DNA of 64,000 bases from Sphingomonas edaphi. Lineage in GTDB: Bacteria > Pseudomonadota > Alphaproteobacteria > Sphingomonadales > Sphingomonadaceae. The notes beneath the pieces are model-generated. The model ran no database searches. It was not told the DNA's origin and saw only the letters and a list, made by a program, of their open reading frames with translations. Below, in pieces: positions 34,939 to 46,177 of this stretch. The stretch is from the NCBI RefSeq assembly GCF_003583725.1, contig NZ_QXTF01000001.1, positions 1,240,001 through 1,304,000 of the forward strand. Reading direction: 5' to 3'. The translations under genes were made by a program, and so were the position numbers. The stretch's first letter is position 1, and each line of letters starts with the position of its first letter.

Positions 34939-35652
34939 ATGTTGCGTATGCTAACCGCCGCGCTGCTGGCGAACGCCGCGATTCATCCGACCAATGCCGC
35001 CGCGCAAGCGGCTCCGGCGGCCGCTACCAGTCACGACGCCCTTGCGCTTGAACTCGCGCAACTGGGACAGCCAACCGCGCTCTTCGTCGAAGGCGTGCTG
35101 ATGGGCTACGACCTCGCCTCGATGGAGCAGAAACCTGACGCGGACGCTGCCGAGGTTGAAAAGGAATTTCCCGGGTTCATGGCCAAGGTTCAACAGCGCG
35201 GCCGCGCCGAGCTGGAACGGCTGATGACGGAACGCGCCCCCGGCCTTCATCGGCAGCTCGCCGATCTTTACGCCGCCAACCTCACCGATCCCCAGATGCG
35301 CGACATGATGGCCTTTCTGCGTACGCCGACCGGCCTGAAGTTCGTGCGCAGCATGATGCTGTCCTCGTCCGGCGCCAATTCGGCCGAGGACCTCAAGCTG
35401 ACGGCTGAGGAAGTCGCGGCGGAAAACCGCGCAGCAGCCTCCGAAACAATGAAGAAACTTTCGGGCGACGAATGGCTTGAGCTGATGAAGTTCGCGACCT
35501 CGCCGGCAGGCCAGGCCAATCGTGCGTTGGCCGAAAAGGCGCAGCCGCTCGTGGCCACCTCCATGACGGCCATCATGACCGAATTCACGAAGCGGATGGA
35601 GCCGATCACGATGGATATCTTGGAAAGCTACATCAAGGCGAAGGCCGACTAG
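34939..35652 (+). CDS. Exported DUF2059-like protein
   Basis: 237 residues. Signal peptide MLRMLTAALLANAAIHPTNA. The body is helical, with LADLYAANLTDPQMRDMMAFLRTPTG and MKFATSPAGQANRALAEKAQ, resembling the DUF2059 pattern of short helices and a conserved TPxG step. ATG 34939 has AAGGGGGG seven bases upstream. It sits between dnaN and recF without any link in function that I can see. Confidence 0.75.
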   Translation: MLRMLTAALLANAAIHPTNAAAQAAPAAATSHDALALELAQLGQPTALFVEGVLMGYDLASMEQKPDADAAEVEKEFPGFMAKVQQRGRAELERLMTERAPGLHRQLADLYAANLTDPQMRDMMAFLRTPTGLKFVRSMMLSSSGANSAEDLKLTAEEVAAENRAAASETMKKLSGDEWLELMKFATSPAGQANRALAEKAQPLVATSMTAIMTEFTKRMEPITMDILESYIKAKAD

Positions 35653-35696
35653 GGCGGTTGCTGGACGGCTCGCGGGCCGCGCCTTAAGCCCGCGCC

Positions 35697-36761
35697 ATGG
35701 CTATCGCCCGCCTCGCCCTGACGGATTTCCGAAACTACCGCGACGCATTGTTGTGCTCCGGTGACGGCTTCGTCCTCCTGTCCGGCCCCAACGGAGCGGG
35801 CAAGACCAACATTCTCGAAGCGGTCTCGCTCCTGACGCCCGGCCGCGGGCTCCGACAGGTGCCGATCTCTGACATGGCGCGCAGCAACGGGCCGGGTGGG
35901 TTCGCGGTCGCCGCGCGAATGGCCGACGGCACTGAACTCGGCACCGGCGCAACTGCGGCCGCCCCCGACCGCCGCCAGGTGCGGGTCAACGGCGTCCCCT
36001 CGTCGGTCAATTCGCTGGGGGAGCGTCTGTCCGTTCTGTGGCTGACCCCCGCGATGGACCGGCTGTTCAGCGATACGGCCGGCGCGCGCCGCCGCTTCCT
36101 TGACCGCCTGACCCTTGCACTCGAACCGGGCCACGCGACCCATGCCGCTCGCTACGACGCCGCGATGCGCGCCCGCAACAAGCTGCTCGCCGAGCCCGAC
36201 GGTGCGGACGAGGCCTGGCTCGCCGCGCTCGAGGCAGGGATGGCCGATCATGGCGAGGCGCTCGGCGCTGCCCGGGGCCGAACGGTCGCCGCGCTGGGCG
36301 ATGCGATGACCGGCCTCCCCGACGATGATTTTCCGCGATCGGCGTTGTCACTCGAAGGGTGGGACGGTTCCACTCTCGCGGCGGCGCTGAAGGCCAGTCG
36401 CGGCCGTGATGCGGCGGCGGGCCGTGCTACCGTGGGCCCGCACCGGCAGGATCTTTCTGTCACCCATCTCGCCAAGGGGCAGCCGGCGGCGCGCGGCTCG
36501 ACCGGCGAGCAAAAGGCGCTGTTGATCGGAATCGTGCTCGCCCATGCGGGTCTGGTCGAGGCGCGTCGGGGCGCGCCCCCGATCTTGCTGCTCGACGAGG
36601 TTGCAGCCCATCTCGATCCCAATCGCCGCGCTGCCCTGTTCGCCCGGCTCGAAGGGCGCGGCCAGACCTGGATGACCGCGACCGAGCCCGACCTTTTCGC
36701 TGGAATTGGCGCTTCTGCGTCCCGCTTTCAGGTCGCCGAGGGGGGCGTGTTCGCAGACTGA
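35697..36761 (+). CDS. recF: DNA replication and repair protein RecF
   Basis: 354 residues. It has [12 protein letters not shown], Walker [21 protein letters not shown], the ABC-type signature [17 protein letters not shown], and Walker [17 protein letters not shown]. RecF loads RecA at gaps through RecOR. Full length for the family. It follows the DUF2059 gene by 44 bp. The gap after it carries the leader of the next gene. Confidence 0.95.
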   Translation: MAIARLALTDFRNYRDALLCSGDGFVLLSGPNGAGKTNILEAVSLLTPGRGLRQVPISDMARSNGPGGFAVAARMADGTELGTGATAAAPDRRQVRVNGVPSSVNSLGERLSVLWLTPAMDRLFSDTAGARRRFLDRLTLALEPGHATHAARYDAAMRARNKLLAEPDGADEAWLAALEAGMADHGEALGAARGRTVAALGDAMTGLPDDDFPRSALSLEGWDGSTLAAALKASRGRDAAAGRATVGPHRQDLSVTHLAKGQPAARGSTGEQKALLIGIVLAHAGLVEARRGAPPILLLDEVAAHLDPNRRAALFARLEGRGQTWMTATEPDLFAGIGASASRFQVAEGGVFAD

Positions 36762-36784
36762 CTGGACTTTTGCTGCAGTTTCCC

Positions 36785-36942
36785 TATATCGCAGCGCAAC
36801 ACGAGACGCCTTGCAAGCGGCGTGATCGGTCTCCTCAAGGAGGTCCCGGCCCGCGTCTCGACCAGCTTTCATGCTCTCCTATTCACGCGGGGTGCTCAAC
36901 CAACCCCGACCGGACCGCGCCCATAGAACGGCGCGGCCGTTC
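36785..36942 (+). ncRNA. Structured 5' leader of the DEAD-box helicase gene
   Basis: A probable -10 TATATC (36785-36790) with a poor -35 begins a leader of about 168 nt before the helicase start. Pairings seen by eye: CGAGACGC (36802-36809) with GCGTCTCG (36853-36860), a perfect long-range stem; ACGCC (36806-36810) with GGCGT (36819-36823), which uses the same bases and so excludes the first; CTCC (36831-36834) with GGAG (36839-36842); GGGGT (36889-36893) with ACCCC (36903-36907); and GAACGGC (36926-36932) with GCCGTTC (36936-36942). This looks like a folding-switch leader, but no known family is assigned. Confidence 0.5.
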
Positions 36943-36964
36943 GATTTGCATATCGGATTTCTCA

Positions 36965-38392
36965 TTGACCAATTTCAATCAACTCGGGCTCTCGAAGCCA
37001 CTGCTCGACGCGCTCGCTGCTAAAGATTACGGGCAGCCCACGCCGATCCAAGCGCAGGCCATTCCGCTGGTCCTTCAGGGCCGCGACCTGCTCGGCATCG
37101 CGCAGACTGGCACCGGTAAAACGGCGGCATTCATGTTGCCCTCGCTAGACCGACTTGTTGCGGCCTCCAATGGCCGCCCCGTTCCGGGCCGCGCCCGGAT
37201 GCTCGTTCTTGCCCCGACCCGCGAACTTGCCGCTCAGATTGCGGAGAGCGCGCGGACCTATGCTAAGGGCCAGCACATCAGTGTTGGCGTCATTTTCGGC
37301 GGCGTGCCCGTACCGCGCTCTATCCGAGAAGTATCGCGCGGGCTCGACGTGCTCGTCGCCACCCCGGGCCGCCTGCTCGACCTCGTCGACCAGCGCATGC
37401 TCGACCTGTCGGCGCTCGAGATTCTCGTTCTCGACGAAGCGGACCAGATGCTCGACCTCGGCTTCATCCACGCGCTGAAGCGCATTGTGAAGCTGATCCC
37501 GGTAAAGCGTCAGACACTGTTCTTTTCGGCCACCATGCCGAAGATGATCCGCCAGCTGGCCGATGCCTATCTAACCAACCCGACGGAAGTCGCGGTGAAG
37601 CCCGCCGCCACCACGGCGGAACGGATCGCCCAGACGGTGACCCATGTGAACCAGGCGGAAAAGCAGGCGTTGCTGACTATCTTCTTCCAGAAGACGGCGA
37701 TCGACCGCGCATTGGTTTTCAGCCGCACAAAGCATGGGGCCGACAAGATCGTCCGTTTCCTTGACGCTGCGGGGATCGAGGCGAACGCCATTCACGGAAA
37801 CAAGAGCCAGGGTCAGCGCGAGCGCGCGCTCGGAATGTTCCGCTCGGGCGAAGTGCCAATTATGGTTGCGACCGACATAGCCGCGCGCGGGATTGACATT
37901 CCGGGCGTCAGCCACGTCGTGAACTTCGACCTGCCGGACGTTCCTGAACAATATGTCCACCGCATCGGCCGCACCGCCCGCGCCGGAGCGGAGGGGATTG
38001 CAGTGGCGTTCTGCAGCCCGGACGAGCGTCACAATCTGCGCGACATCGAAAAGACGACGCGCCAGCAGATCGCGGTCGCGTCGCTGCCCGAAGGCTTCAT
38101 GGCCGCCGTGGAGGCAATCAAGCGCCTGAAGCCCGCGCCCCGCAAGTCGGACACTCGCGAGCGCCAGCCGCACAGCGGCCGCCGCTTCACTCCTACGGCG
38201 GAGATCAAGGCCGACCGCCGCGAACGCGGTCAGCGCCGCGATGCGCGCAACGATCGCCAGGCGGACCAGCAGCCACAGCGCCACCCGCAGCGTGCCGAGG
38301 GGCATCCCGCTCATCGGCCCGAAGGCGGCCAGCGTAAACGGCCGTTCCGCGGCCGCCGCCGTGGCGGGCAGGGCAGCCGCCAAGTCGTCTAA
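36965..38392 (+). CDS. DEAD-box ATP-dependent RNA helicase (RhlE-like)
   Basis: 475 residues. Motifs in order: Q motif (GQPTPIQAQAIPLVLQG), I AQTGTGKT, Ia PTRELAAQ, II VLDEADQMLD, III FFSATMPK, and in the second domain RALVFSRTKHGADKIVRFL, IV-V ATDIAARGIDIPGVSHVVNF, and VI YVHRIGRTARAG. The C terminus is a basic Arg/Gln-rich tail (RRERGQRRDARNDRQADQQP) for RNA binding. The best start is TTG 36965 (L/M-TNFNQLGLSKPLLDAL); upstream in-frame codons lie in the structured leader. Confidence 0.93.
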   Translation: MTNFNQLGLSKPLLDALAAKDYGQPTPIQAQAIPLVLQGRDLLGIAQTGTGKTAAFMLPSLDRLVAASNGRPVPGRARMLVLAPTRELAAQIAESARTYAKGQHISVGVIFGGVPVPRSIREVSRGLDVLVATPGRLLDLVDQRMLDLSALEILVLDEADQMLDLGFIHALKRIVKLIPVKRQTLFFSATMPKMIRQLADAYLTNPTEVAVKPAATTAERIAQTVTHVNQAEKQALLTIFFQKTAIDRALVFSRTKHGADKIVRFLDAAGIEANAIHGNKSQGQRERALGMFRSGEVPIMVATDIAARGIDIPGVSHVVNFDLPDVPEQYVHRIGRTARAGAEGIAVAFCSPDERHNLRDIEKTTRQQIAVASLPEGFMAAVEAIKRLKPAPRKSDTRERQPHSGRRFTPTAEIKADRRERGQRRDARNDRQADQQPQRHPQRAEGHPAHRPEGGQRKRPFRGRRRGGQGSRQVV

Positions 38393-38413
38393 ACTTTTTG
38401 CCGTCCTACGAGG

Positions 38414-38447
38414 TGCCGGATTTGCCAATTGCTTGGCATGTCCGGCA
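38414..38447. other. Interrupted hairpin and REP-like element between helicase and gyrB
   Basis: TGCCGGA (38414-38420) pairs with TCCGGCA (38441-38447), and inside GCCAA pairs with TTGGC around TTGC, with 3-nt internal loops. There is no T-run. A second short palindromic motif, GTCCCGGCGAAAGCGGGG, follows at about 38468 and resembles the dispersed intergenic palindromes seen in sphingomonads. Either could end transcription with Rho or protect mRNA. Confidence 0.4.
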
Positions 38448-38526
38448 TCGTCGCGTGTGCTCCCTCGTCCCGGCGAAAGCGGGGTGACAAGTTGGCGAAG
38501 CGACGCCCGTCTCTCGACCTAACTTC

Positions 38527-38566
38527 CGCGCGCGTGCGCGCAGGCGCGCTTACGCATGCGCGCGTG
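38527..38566. other. Alternating purine-pyrimidine tract before gyrB
   Basis: Two 16-nt blocks of strict pyrimidine-purine alternation, CGCGCGCGTGCGCGCA (38527-38542) and TACGCATGCGCGCGTG (38551-38566), lie 32 to 71 bp before the gyrB ATG. Such DNA can flip to the Z form under negative supercoiling. It may sit in the gyrB promoter. Confidence 0.5.
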
Positions 38567-38567
38567 A

Positions 38568-41066
<2,499 letters not shown>

Positions 41067-41100
41067 GGAACCGGGCGCGGCGGCGGAGGTTGGCGACGGA

Positions 41101-41877
41101 GTGACCGCTGCCTCCACCATCACTGTCGCATCCTACAATATGCGCAAGGCGATCGGCATCGATCGCAAGCGCAAGCCCGACCGCATTCTCCACGTCTTGC
41201 AGCAGATCGACGCCGACGTCGTCGCGCTGCAGGAGGCGGACAAGAGGTTCGGGACGAGGGCTTCCGCGGTGCCGCATGAACTGATTGACGGTCACGGCCT
41301 CTACAAGCCGGTCGAATTCGGCGTCAGCCACAGCCGGCTAGCCCATGCTTTTCCCTTCGGAGAGCGGATCGAAAGCCGGCTAGGTCTGGCCACCCGCAAC
41401 CTCGGCTGGCACGGCAATGCCCTGCTAGTAAAGCGGGACGTTGAAGTGCTGGATGTAGAGGCGCTGCATCTCCCCACGCTCGAACCGCGTGGCGCGGTAA
41501 TGGCAGAACTGGACATTCGCGGCGCCGAGATCCGGATCATCGGCATGCACCTCGACTTGTCCGGCCTATGGCGCCGCCGCCAAGTTAAAAGCATCGTCGA
41601 TCATCTGACCAAGCGGCACCGGCCGATGCCGACCGTGCTGATGGGAGACACTAACGAGTGGCGTGCGGCGGGCGGGTGCCTGTCGGAATTCGGTGACGGC
41701 TATCGCGTCGCGCCGACTGGGCCGAGTTTCCATAGCCGCCGGCCTGTCGCCGCGCTCGATCGTATCATCGTCGATCAGCGTCTGCGGATCGATGCTGCCG
41801 GCGTCCACGCCAGTCCAGAGGCACGCAAGGCGAGCGATCATCTGCCGGTTTGGGCGAGAGTCGCGCTGGGCGGTTAG
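41101..41877 (+). CDS. Endonuclease/exonuclease/phosphatase-family hydrolase
   Basis: 258 residues, EEP fold: ASYNMRKAIGIDRKRKPDRI (catalytic Asn), DVVALQEADKRFG (Glu), MHLDLSGLWRRRQV, VLMGDTNEWRAAGG (Asp, Asn), ALDRIIVD and ASDHLPVWARVAL (Asp-His). It resembles the small EEP proteins found beside phospholipase D-like and cardiolipin-synthase genes; its substrate is unknown. The likely start is GTG 41101, 34 bp after gyrB. Its TAG shares TTAG with the rpoN stop. Confidence 0.85.
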   Translation: MTAASTITVASYNMRKAIGIDRKRKPDRILHVLQQIDADVVALQEADKRFGTRASAVPHELIDGHGLYKPVEFGVSHSRLAHAFPFGERIESRLGLATRNLGWHGNALLVKRDVEVLDVEALHLPTLEPRGAVMAELDIRGAEIRIIGMHLDLSGLWRRRQVKSIVDHLTKRHRPMPTVLMGDTNEWRAAGGCLSEFGDGYRVAPTGPSFHSRRPVAALDRIIVDQRLRIDAAGVHASPEARKASDHLPVWARVALGG

Positions 41878-43334
41878 CCTGCCGCCATTTTTCGCTGCCG
41901 CCTCCGCTGGATCGACGACCCGATCCCCATCGCCTCGCGATATTTGACGACGGTCCGCCGCGCGACATCCATGCCGCGCTCCTTAAGCATCACCGCAATG
42001 GCATCATCGCTTAGCACATCATGCTCGGCATCGATGATGGACTTGATGGCCGCCTTCACCGCCTCCGCCGCGGCACCCTCGCCACTGTCCGATGACACGC
42101 CAGATCCGAAGAAATATTTCAGCTCGAACATGCCGCGATCGCAGGCGAGATATTTATTCGATGTAACCCGGCTGACCGTCGATTCATGCATTTCGATAGC
42201 TTCTGCGACGCGAGCGAGAGTCAACGGGCGAAGCGCCGAGACACCGTGTTCGAAGAAGGACTGCTGCTGTTTCACGATTTCAGTCGCTACCTTGATGATT
42301 GTCCGCGCCCGCTGGTCGAGTGCCTTTACCAGCCAATTGGCGCTGGCCAAGCTGTCGCTCAGCCAAGCTTTGGATGCCTTGTCCTGCGGCCCGGCCTTCA
42401 GCTCAGCATGATAGCGCCGGTTGACCAGCACGCGGGGCAAGGCGGCATTGTTGAGTTCGACCGTCCAGCCTGCCTTCGTCCGTTTGATGAAGACGTCCGG
42501 CGTGATCGCTTCGGGTTCCTTGGTGACGAAGCGGCAGCCGGGCTTGGGGTCATAAGACCGAAGTTCCCGGACCATGTCGGACAGGTCCTCCTCATCGACG
42601 CCGCAAATCCGCCGTAGGTCATTCATCCGGCCCTTGGCCAGAAGGTCGAGGTTGGCGATCAGGCGCGCCATCGCAGGATCGTAACGGTCAGCTGCCTTGG
42701 CCTGCAGCGCAATGCATTCTTCAAGACTTCGCGCGGCGATACCCGGCGGATCGAGCGACTGGACCAAGGCGAGCGATTGCTCCGCCTCATTGATGCTGGC
42801 ATCGCATTCTTCCGCAATCAGGCTGATCGACGTTTCGAGGTAGCCGGTTTCTTCTAGTTCATGGACGATCGCCTCCGCCACGCGGCCGGTCGTCCCACCG
42901 ACTCCGTGCAACTGGGCAAGAAGATGTTCGGCTAGACCTGCTTCGCCGCCCTCCAGCTGGTCGAAATCGAAAGCCTCATCGCCGCCCGAGGAACCGCCCA
43001 CATCGGCGAAGCTGTCGGTTTCCAGAGCCGCTTCGCGCCAGTCGATGTCGACTGGGGAATTGTCCGCTCCTCCCAGGCGTCCGATCAGTTCGTCGGCTCC
43101 GGCCGGGTCTACGGCTTCGTCGCCCGTTTCGCGATCCTCGCGGATAATGACGCCTTCGCCCTGTGCTCCTTCGCCCGGTCGAACCTCCAGCAGTGGGTTC
43201 TTCGCCAGCTCCTCTGCGATGACCGACTCGATCTCCAGGTTGGATAGCGCGAGCAGCTTGATCGCGGCCTGCAGCTGCTGGGTCATCACCAGCTGTTGGG
43301 AAACCCGGATGTCGATACGCGGGCCCAGCCCCAT
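41874..43334 (-). CDS. rpoN: RNA polymerase sigma-54 factor
   Basis: 486 residues. Region I is Gln/Leu rich (QLVMTQQLQAAIKLLALSNL). An acidic region II (about residues 60-130) follows. The C-terminal part has the core-binding region, the helix-turn-helix ESTVSRVTSNKYLACDRGMF, and the RpoN box ARRTVVKYREAMGI that reads the -24 element. It is the last gene of rnd-lptC-lptA-lptB-rpoN, 18 bp after lptB. The hpf and ptsN genes that often follow rpoN are absent. Confidence 0.97.
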   Translation of the reverse strand: MGLGPRIDIRVSQQLVMTQQLQAAIKLLALSNLEIESVIAEELAKNPLLEVRPGEGAQGEGVIIREDRETGDEAVDPAGADELIGRLGGADNSPVDIDWREAALETDSFADVGGSSGGDEAFDFDQLEGGEAGLAEHLLAQLHGVGGTTGRVAEAIVHELEETGYLETSISLIAEECDASINEAEQSLALVQSLDPPGIAARSLEECIALQAKAADRYDPAMARLIANLDLLAKGRMNDLRRICGVDEEDLSDMVRELRSYDPKPGCRFVTKEPEAITPDVFIKRTKAGWTVELNNAALPRVLVNRRYHAELKAGPQDKASKAWLSDSLASANWLVKALDQRARTIIKVATEIVKQQQSFFEHGVSALRPLTLARVAEAIEMHESTVSRVTSNKYLACDRGMFELKYFFGSGVSSDSGEGAAAEAVKAAIKSIIDAEHDVLSDDAIAVMLKERGMDVARRTVVKYREAMGIGSSIQRRRQRKMAAG

Positions 43335-43352
43335 GGCCGCTAAATTCCCACG

Positions 43353-44126
43353 CTAGAGGGCGAAGCTTTCGCCAAGATACAGCCGCCGCACATTCTCGTC
43401 GGCGACCAGCGCCTGCGGCGTCCCTTCGAACAGCACTTGGCCATCATAGATGATGCAGGCGCGATCGACGATATCCAGCGTCTCTCGCACGTTATGGTCG
43501 GTGATCAGCACGCCGATGTCGCGCTGCTTCAATTCCTTGACCAGATCGCGGATATCGCTGATTGAAATGGGATCGATGCCGGCGAAGGGTTCGTCAAGCA
43601 GCATGATCGACGGCTCCGCCGCCAGCGCGCGGGCGATCTCGCACCGCCGCCGCTCGCCTCCCGACAGCGCCATGGCGGGTGAGGCGCGGAGGTTCTTCAG
43701 GCCGAATTCGTCGAGCAGCCGTTCGAGGCGCGCGCGCCGTGCCTCCGGCTCTGGCTCGGCGATCTCGAGCACCGCCATGATGTTCTGTTCGACCGTCAGC
43801 CCGCGGAAAATCGAGGTTTCCTGAGGCAGGTAGCCGAGGCCAAGGATCGCGCGCCGGTACATCGGCAGATGGGTAATGTCCCGGCCATCGAGAAAGATAC
43901 GGCCGGCGTCCGGCCGGACGAGGCCCATGACCGAATAGAAGCTGGTTGTCTTGCCCGCCCCATTGGGGCCGAGCAGGCCGACCACCTCGCCTCGTTCGAC
44001 ATGCAGCGACACGTCGTGGAGCACGGCACGCTTGTCGTAGCTTTTGGCAATGGAGCGAACCTCCAGGCCGCGATAGGCGGACGGGCCGATTGCCGCCTGG
44101 CTTTCGAAGGTCGCGGCCTCGTTCAT
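43353..44126 (-). CDS. lptB: LPS export ABC transporter ATPase LptB
   Basis: 257 residues. Walker [15 protein letters not shown]-loop LGYLPQETSIF, signature LSGGERRRCEIARALA, Walker B IMLLDEPFAGID and the switch His in VLITDHNVRETL. With LptFG it extracts LPS from the inner membrane. The N terminus is about 20 residues longer than usual (MNEAATFESQAAIGPSAYRG). It lies 3 bp after lptA. Confidence 0.97.
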   Translation of the reverse strand: MNEAATFESQAAIGPSAYRGLEVRSIAKSYDKRAVLHDVSLHVERGEVVGLLGPNGAGKTTSFYSVMGLVRPDAGRIFLDGRDITHLPMYRRAILGLGYLPQETSIFRGLTVEQNIMAVLEIAEPEPEARRARLERLLDEFGLKNLRASPAMALSGGERRRCEIARALAAEPSIMLLDEPFAGIDPISISDIRDLVKELKQRDIGVLITDHNVRETLDIVDRACIIYDGQVLFEGTPQALVADENVRRLYLGESFAL

Positions 44127-44129
44127 TGC

Positions 44130-44669
44130 CTAGCTGCCGCGCTTGGGCACGGTAAAGCGACCGGTCACACGGCCACCGGACTGGTTCACACCGCGAAGCC
44201 CGCCGTCCATTACAGCCCGCCCGCTATTGAGATCGATCGTCAGCCTGCCGCCGGACAGGAAGGAGCCGCCGCGATCAAGGCGAACGTTCCCGACCATGGT
44301 GATCAGCCCGGCATTGAGGTCGTAGACCGCGAAATCGCCGCGCGCGGTCTCGCTCGGGCTTGTCACTACTACCCCGCCGCTAGCGTCGATCCGATTGATG
44401 TCGATGCCATTGGTGTTCGCATAAGCCAGCGTCAGCCGCGCGGTGCGCAGAGTCAGCTCGCCCTGCCTGACGATCACATTGCCCGCGAAAATCGCGCGGT
44501 CAGCGCGGTCCTGGGCCTCCGCTCGGTCCGCGGAGAGATCGATGGGAGCCTTGCTGTCATGCCCTTTCAGCGCGCTGATGCCCTGCTGAGCGAAGGCGGC
44601 GCCGGTCCCGAGCAGCGCGGCTGCCAGGGCGGCAAGGATGATCGTCGGCTTGCGGGTCATGGCGCTCAT
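44130..44669 (-). CDS. lptA: LPS transport periplasmic protein LptA (OstA-like)
   Basis: 179 residues. Signal peptide TIILAALAAALLGTGAAFAQ. The jelly-roll domain has IDLSADRAEAQDRADRAIFA, GNVIVRQGELTLRTARLTL, DINRIDASGGVVVTSPSETA and GNVRLDRGGSFLSG. It forms the periplasmic LPS bridge between LptC and LptD. ATG overlaps the lptC stop (ATGA). Confidence 0.93.
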   Translation of the reverse strand: MSAMTRKPTIILAALAAALLGTGAAFAQQGISALKGHDSKAPIDLSADRAEAQDRADRAIFAGNVIVRQGELTLRTARLTLAYANTNGIDINRIDASGGVVVTSPSETARGDFAVYDLNAGLITMVGNVRLDRGGSFLSGGRLTIDLNSGRAVMDGGLRGVNQSGGRVTGRFTVPKRGS

Positions 44670-45304
44670 CTGACGGCCCCCTGATAGATTTTCAAGCGCA
44701 CGCCCTTGTCCAGCGTTACGGTTCGCGAATCGAGGTCGGCGCTTAAGCGTCCGGCCTGAAACTCGCCAAGCTCCATCGAGCCGCTGACCGGCCCGCTCGA
44801 CGCCATGCTGCGTTTGTCGAGGTCAACCCTGACATCGCGCGTGGCGAGGCGATAGCCGTCCGGGCCTGCGATCTGGACCGGTCCGTCGACCAACACTTCT
44901 TCCTGTTCCAAGTCGTAGCGCCCGCGAAGGGCGGCAATGCCGAGCGGACCGCGCGAAAGGTTCAGCCGAGCCCGCATGCCCTCGATCGAGACGATCGGCA
45001 CATTGCTCGACGGCTGCACTGCCCGGTCGGCGATGATCTCGAACTTTTGGCCCTTATTGTCCTCGCCGACATAGCGCGCCGACTCGACGCGCATGCGCTC
45101 CTTAGCCTCGTCCACCTTATTCTTGTCGAGAATGAAGCTGACGTCGCCGCGCTTGTCGAACGGCGCGATCGCCAAAAGCAGGAGCAGCGCGCCGATGATG
45201 ATCGGCAGGCCGAACTTGGTCGCACGAACCACCTTGTCGTGCCGGCTTCCCGGCTCGGCCCAATGGCGCTTGACGGCGCGTTCGCGGGTGGCGGCCTCAG
45301 ACAA
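44666..45304 (-). CDS. lptC: LPS export protein LptC
   Basis: 212 residues. One N-terminal membrane helix (FGLPIIIGALLLLLAIAPF) and a periplasmic beta-jelly roll (RVESARYVGEDNKGQKFEII, then GRYDLEQEEVLVDGPVQIAG, ending KGVRLKIYQGAVR). It hands LPS from LptFG to LptA. Start TTG 45304 lies 2 bp after the rnd stop, so the genes are co-transcribed. Confidence 0.92.
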   Translation of the reverse strand: MSEAATRERAVKRHWAEPGSRHDKVVRATKFGLPIIIGALLLLLAIAPFDKRGDVSFILDKNKVDEAKERMRVESARYVGEDNKGQKFEIIADRAVQPSSNVPIVSIEGMRARLNLSRGPLGIAALRGRYDLEQEEVLVDGPVQIAGPDGYRLATRDVRVDLDKRSMASSGPVSGSMELGEFQAGRLSADLDSRTVTLDKGVRLKIYQGAVR

Positions 45305-45306
45305 GT

Positions 45307-45930
45307 TTACCCGTGCGAAAAAATGTCGACCTCCGCCCAGCCTGCTAAGTCAAGCAGCGCCCGGGCGGGGAGGAAGTCAAAGCAGGCCTGCGCAAGCTCG
45401 GTACGGTTTTCGCGGGCGAGCCGCTGGTCAAGCTGCTCTTTTAGCCGGTGGAGATAGCGGACGTCGCTGGCGGCATATTCGCGCTGCGCGTCGCTGATGT
45501 CAGGTGCGCCCCAATCGCTGGTCTGCTGCTGCTTGCTGAGGTCTGTGCCTAGCATTTCCTTCACCAGTTCCTTCAGTCCGTGCCGGTCAGTGTAGGTGCG
45601 GATCAGCTTCGATGCGGTTCGCGTGCAGTAGAGCGGCGTCGCCATAATGCCGAGGTAGGCACGCATAATCGCGACGTCGAAACGGGCGAAGTGATAGAGT
45701 TTCAGCCGGTCCGGATTGGCCAGCAGCGCTTTCAGTTTAGGCGCCGAATAATCACTGTCAGGGCCAAAGCGGACGAGGTGTTCGTCCCCGCTGCCATCCG
45801 ACAATTGTACCAGGCACAGGCGGTCCCGACCCGGAATGAGGCCCATTGCTTCCGTGTCGATGGCAATCGCCGCGCCCTCGGCGAATATGTCCGTCGAGGG
45901 AAGGTCTTCTTCGTGAAAATGAATCGCCAT
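45307..45930 (-). CDS. rnd: Ribonuclease D-type 3'-5' exonuclease
   Basis: 207 residues holding only the DEDDy nuclease domain, with no HRDC domain, so much shorter than E. coli RNase D. Active-site motifs are AIAIDTEAMGL (Asp, Glu), YHFARFDVAIMRAYL (Asp) and YAASDVRYLHRL (Tyr, Asp). Such short forms trim stable RNA 3' ends. ATG 45930 gives MAIHFHEEDLPSTD. Head gene of the lpt-rpoN unit; divergent from the cold-shock gene with 247 bp between. Confidence 0.93.
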   Translation of the reverse strand: MAIHFHEEDLPSTDIFAEGAAIAIDTEAMGLIPGRDRLCLVQLSDGSGDEHLVRFGPDSDYSAPKLKALLANPDRLKLYHFARFDVAIMRAYLGIMATPLYCTRTASKLIRTYTDRHGLKELVKEMLGTDLSKQQQTSDWGAPDISDAQREYAASDVRYLHRLKEQLDQRLARENRTELAQACFDFLPARALLDLAGWAEVDIFSHG

Positions 45931-46083
45931 TGTCAGTCCCGGTTTCATTGGCCGGCATCGCCTGAACCCGCGGTGACGGTGCCGTGAATATTTCCCCTCT
46001 AGGCCTATCGGACCGCGCCTTGCCAGTCTTAACCATCGAATCACTAGGAGAAGCGCCAATTTTCCTGTAAAGGCCTGCCCCGT

Positions 46084-46106
46084 ACGCGCGGAACGTTTCC
46101 ACGCGT
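46084..46106 (+). other. Hairpin in the cold-shock gene's 5' region
   Basis: ACGCG (46084-46088) pairs with CGCGT (46102-46106) and GGAA with TTCC inside, around CGT, one C-A mismatch between. It lies 72 bp before the ATG of the cold-shock gene, in the 247-bp gap to rnd. No T-run, so not a terminator. It may be part of a structured leader. Confidence 0.4.
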
Positions 46107-46177
46107 GCGGCCGGTTGCGCCATGGGCCCAGCGCGTTGGTTCATCGATTTGGGGCACTAAAGAGTTTGGATTTCTGC

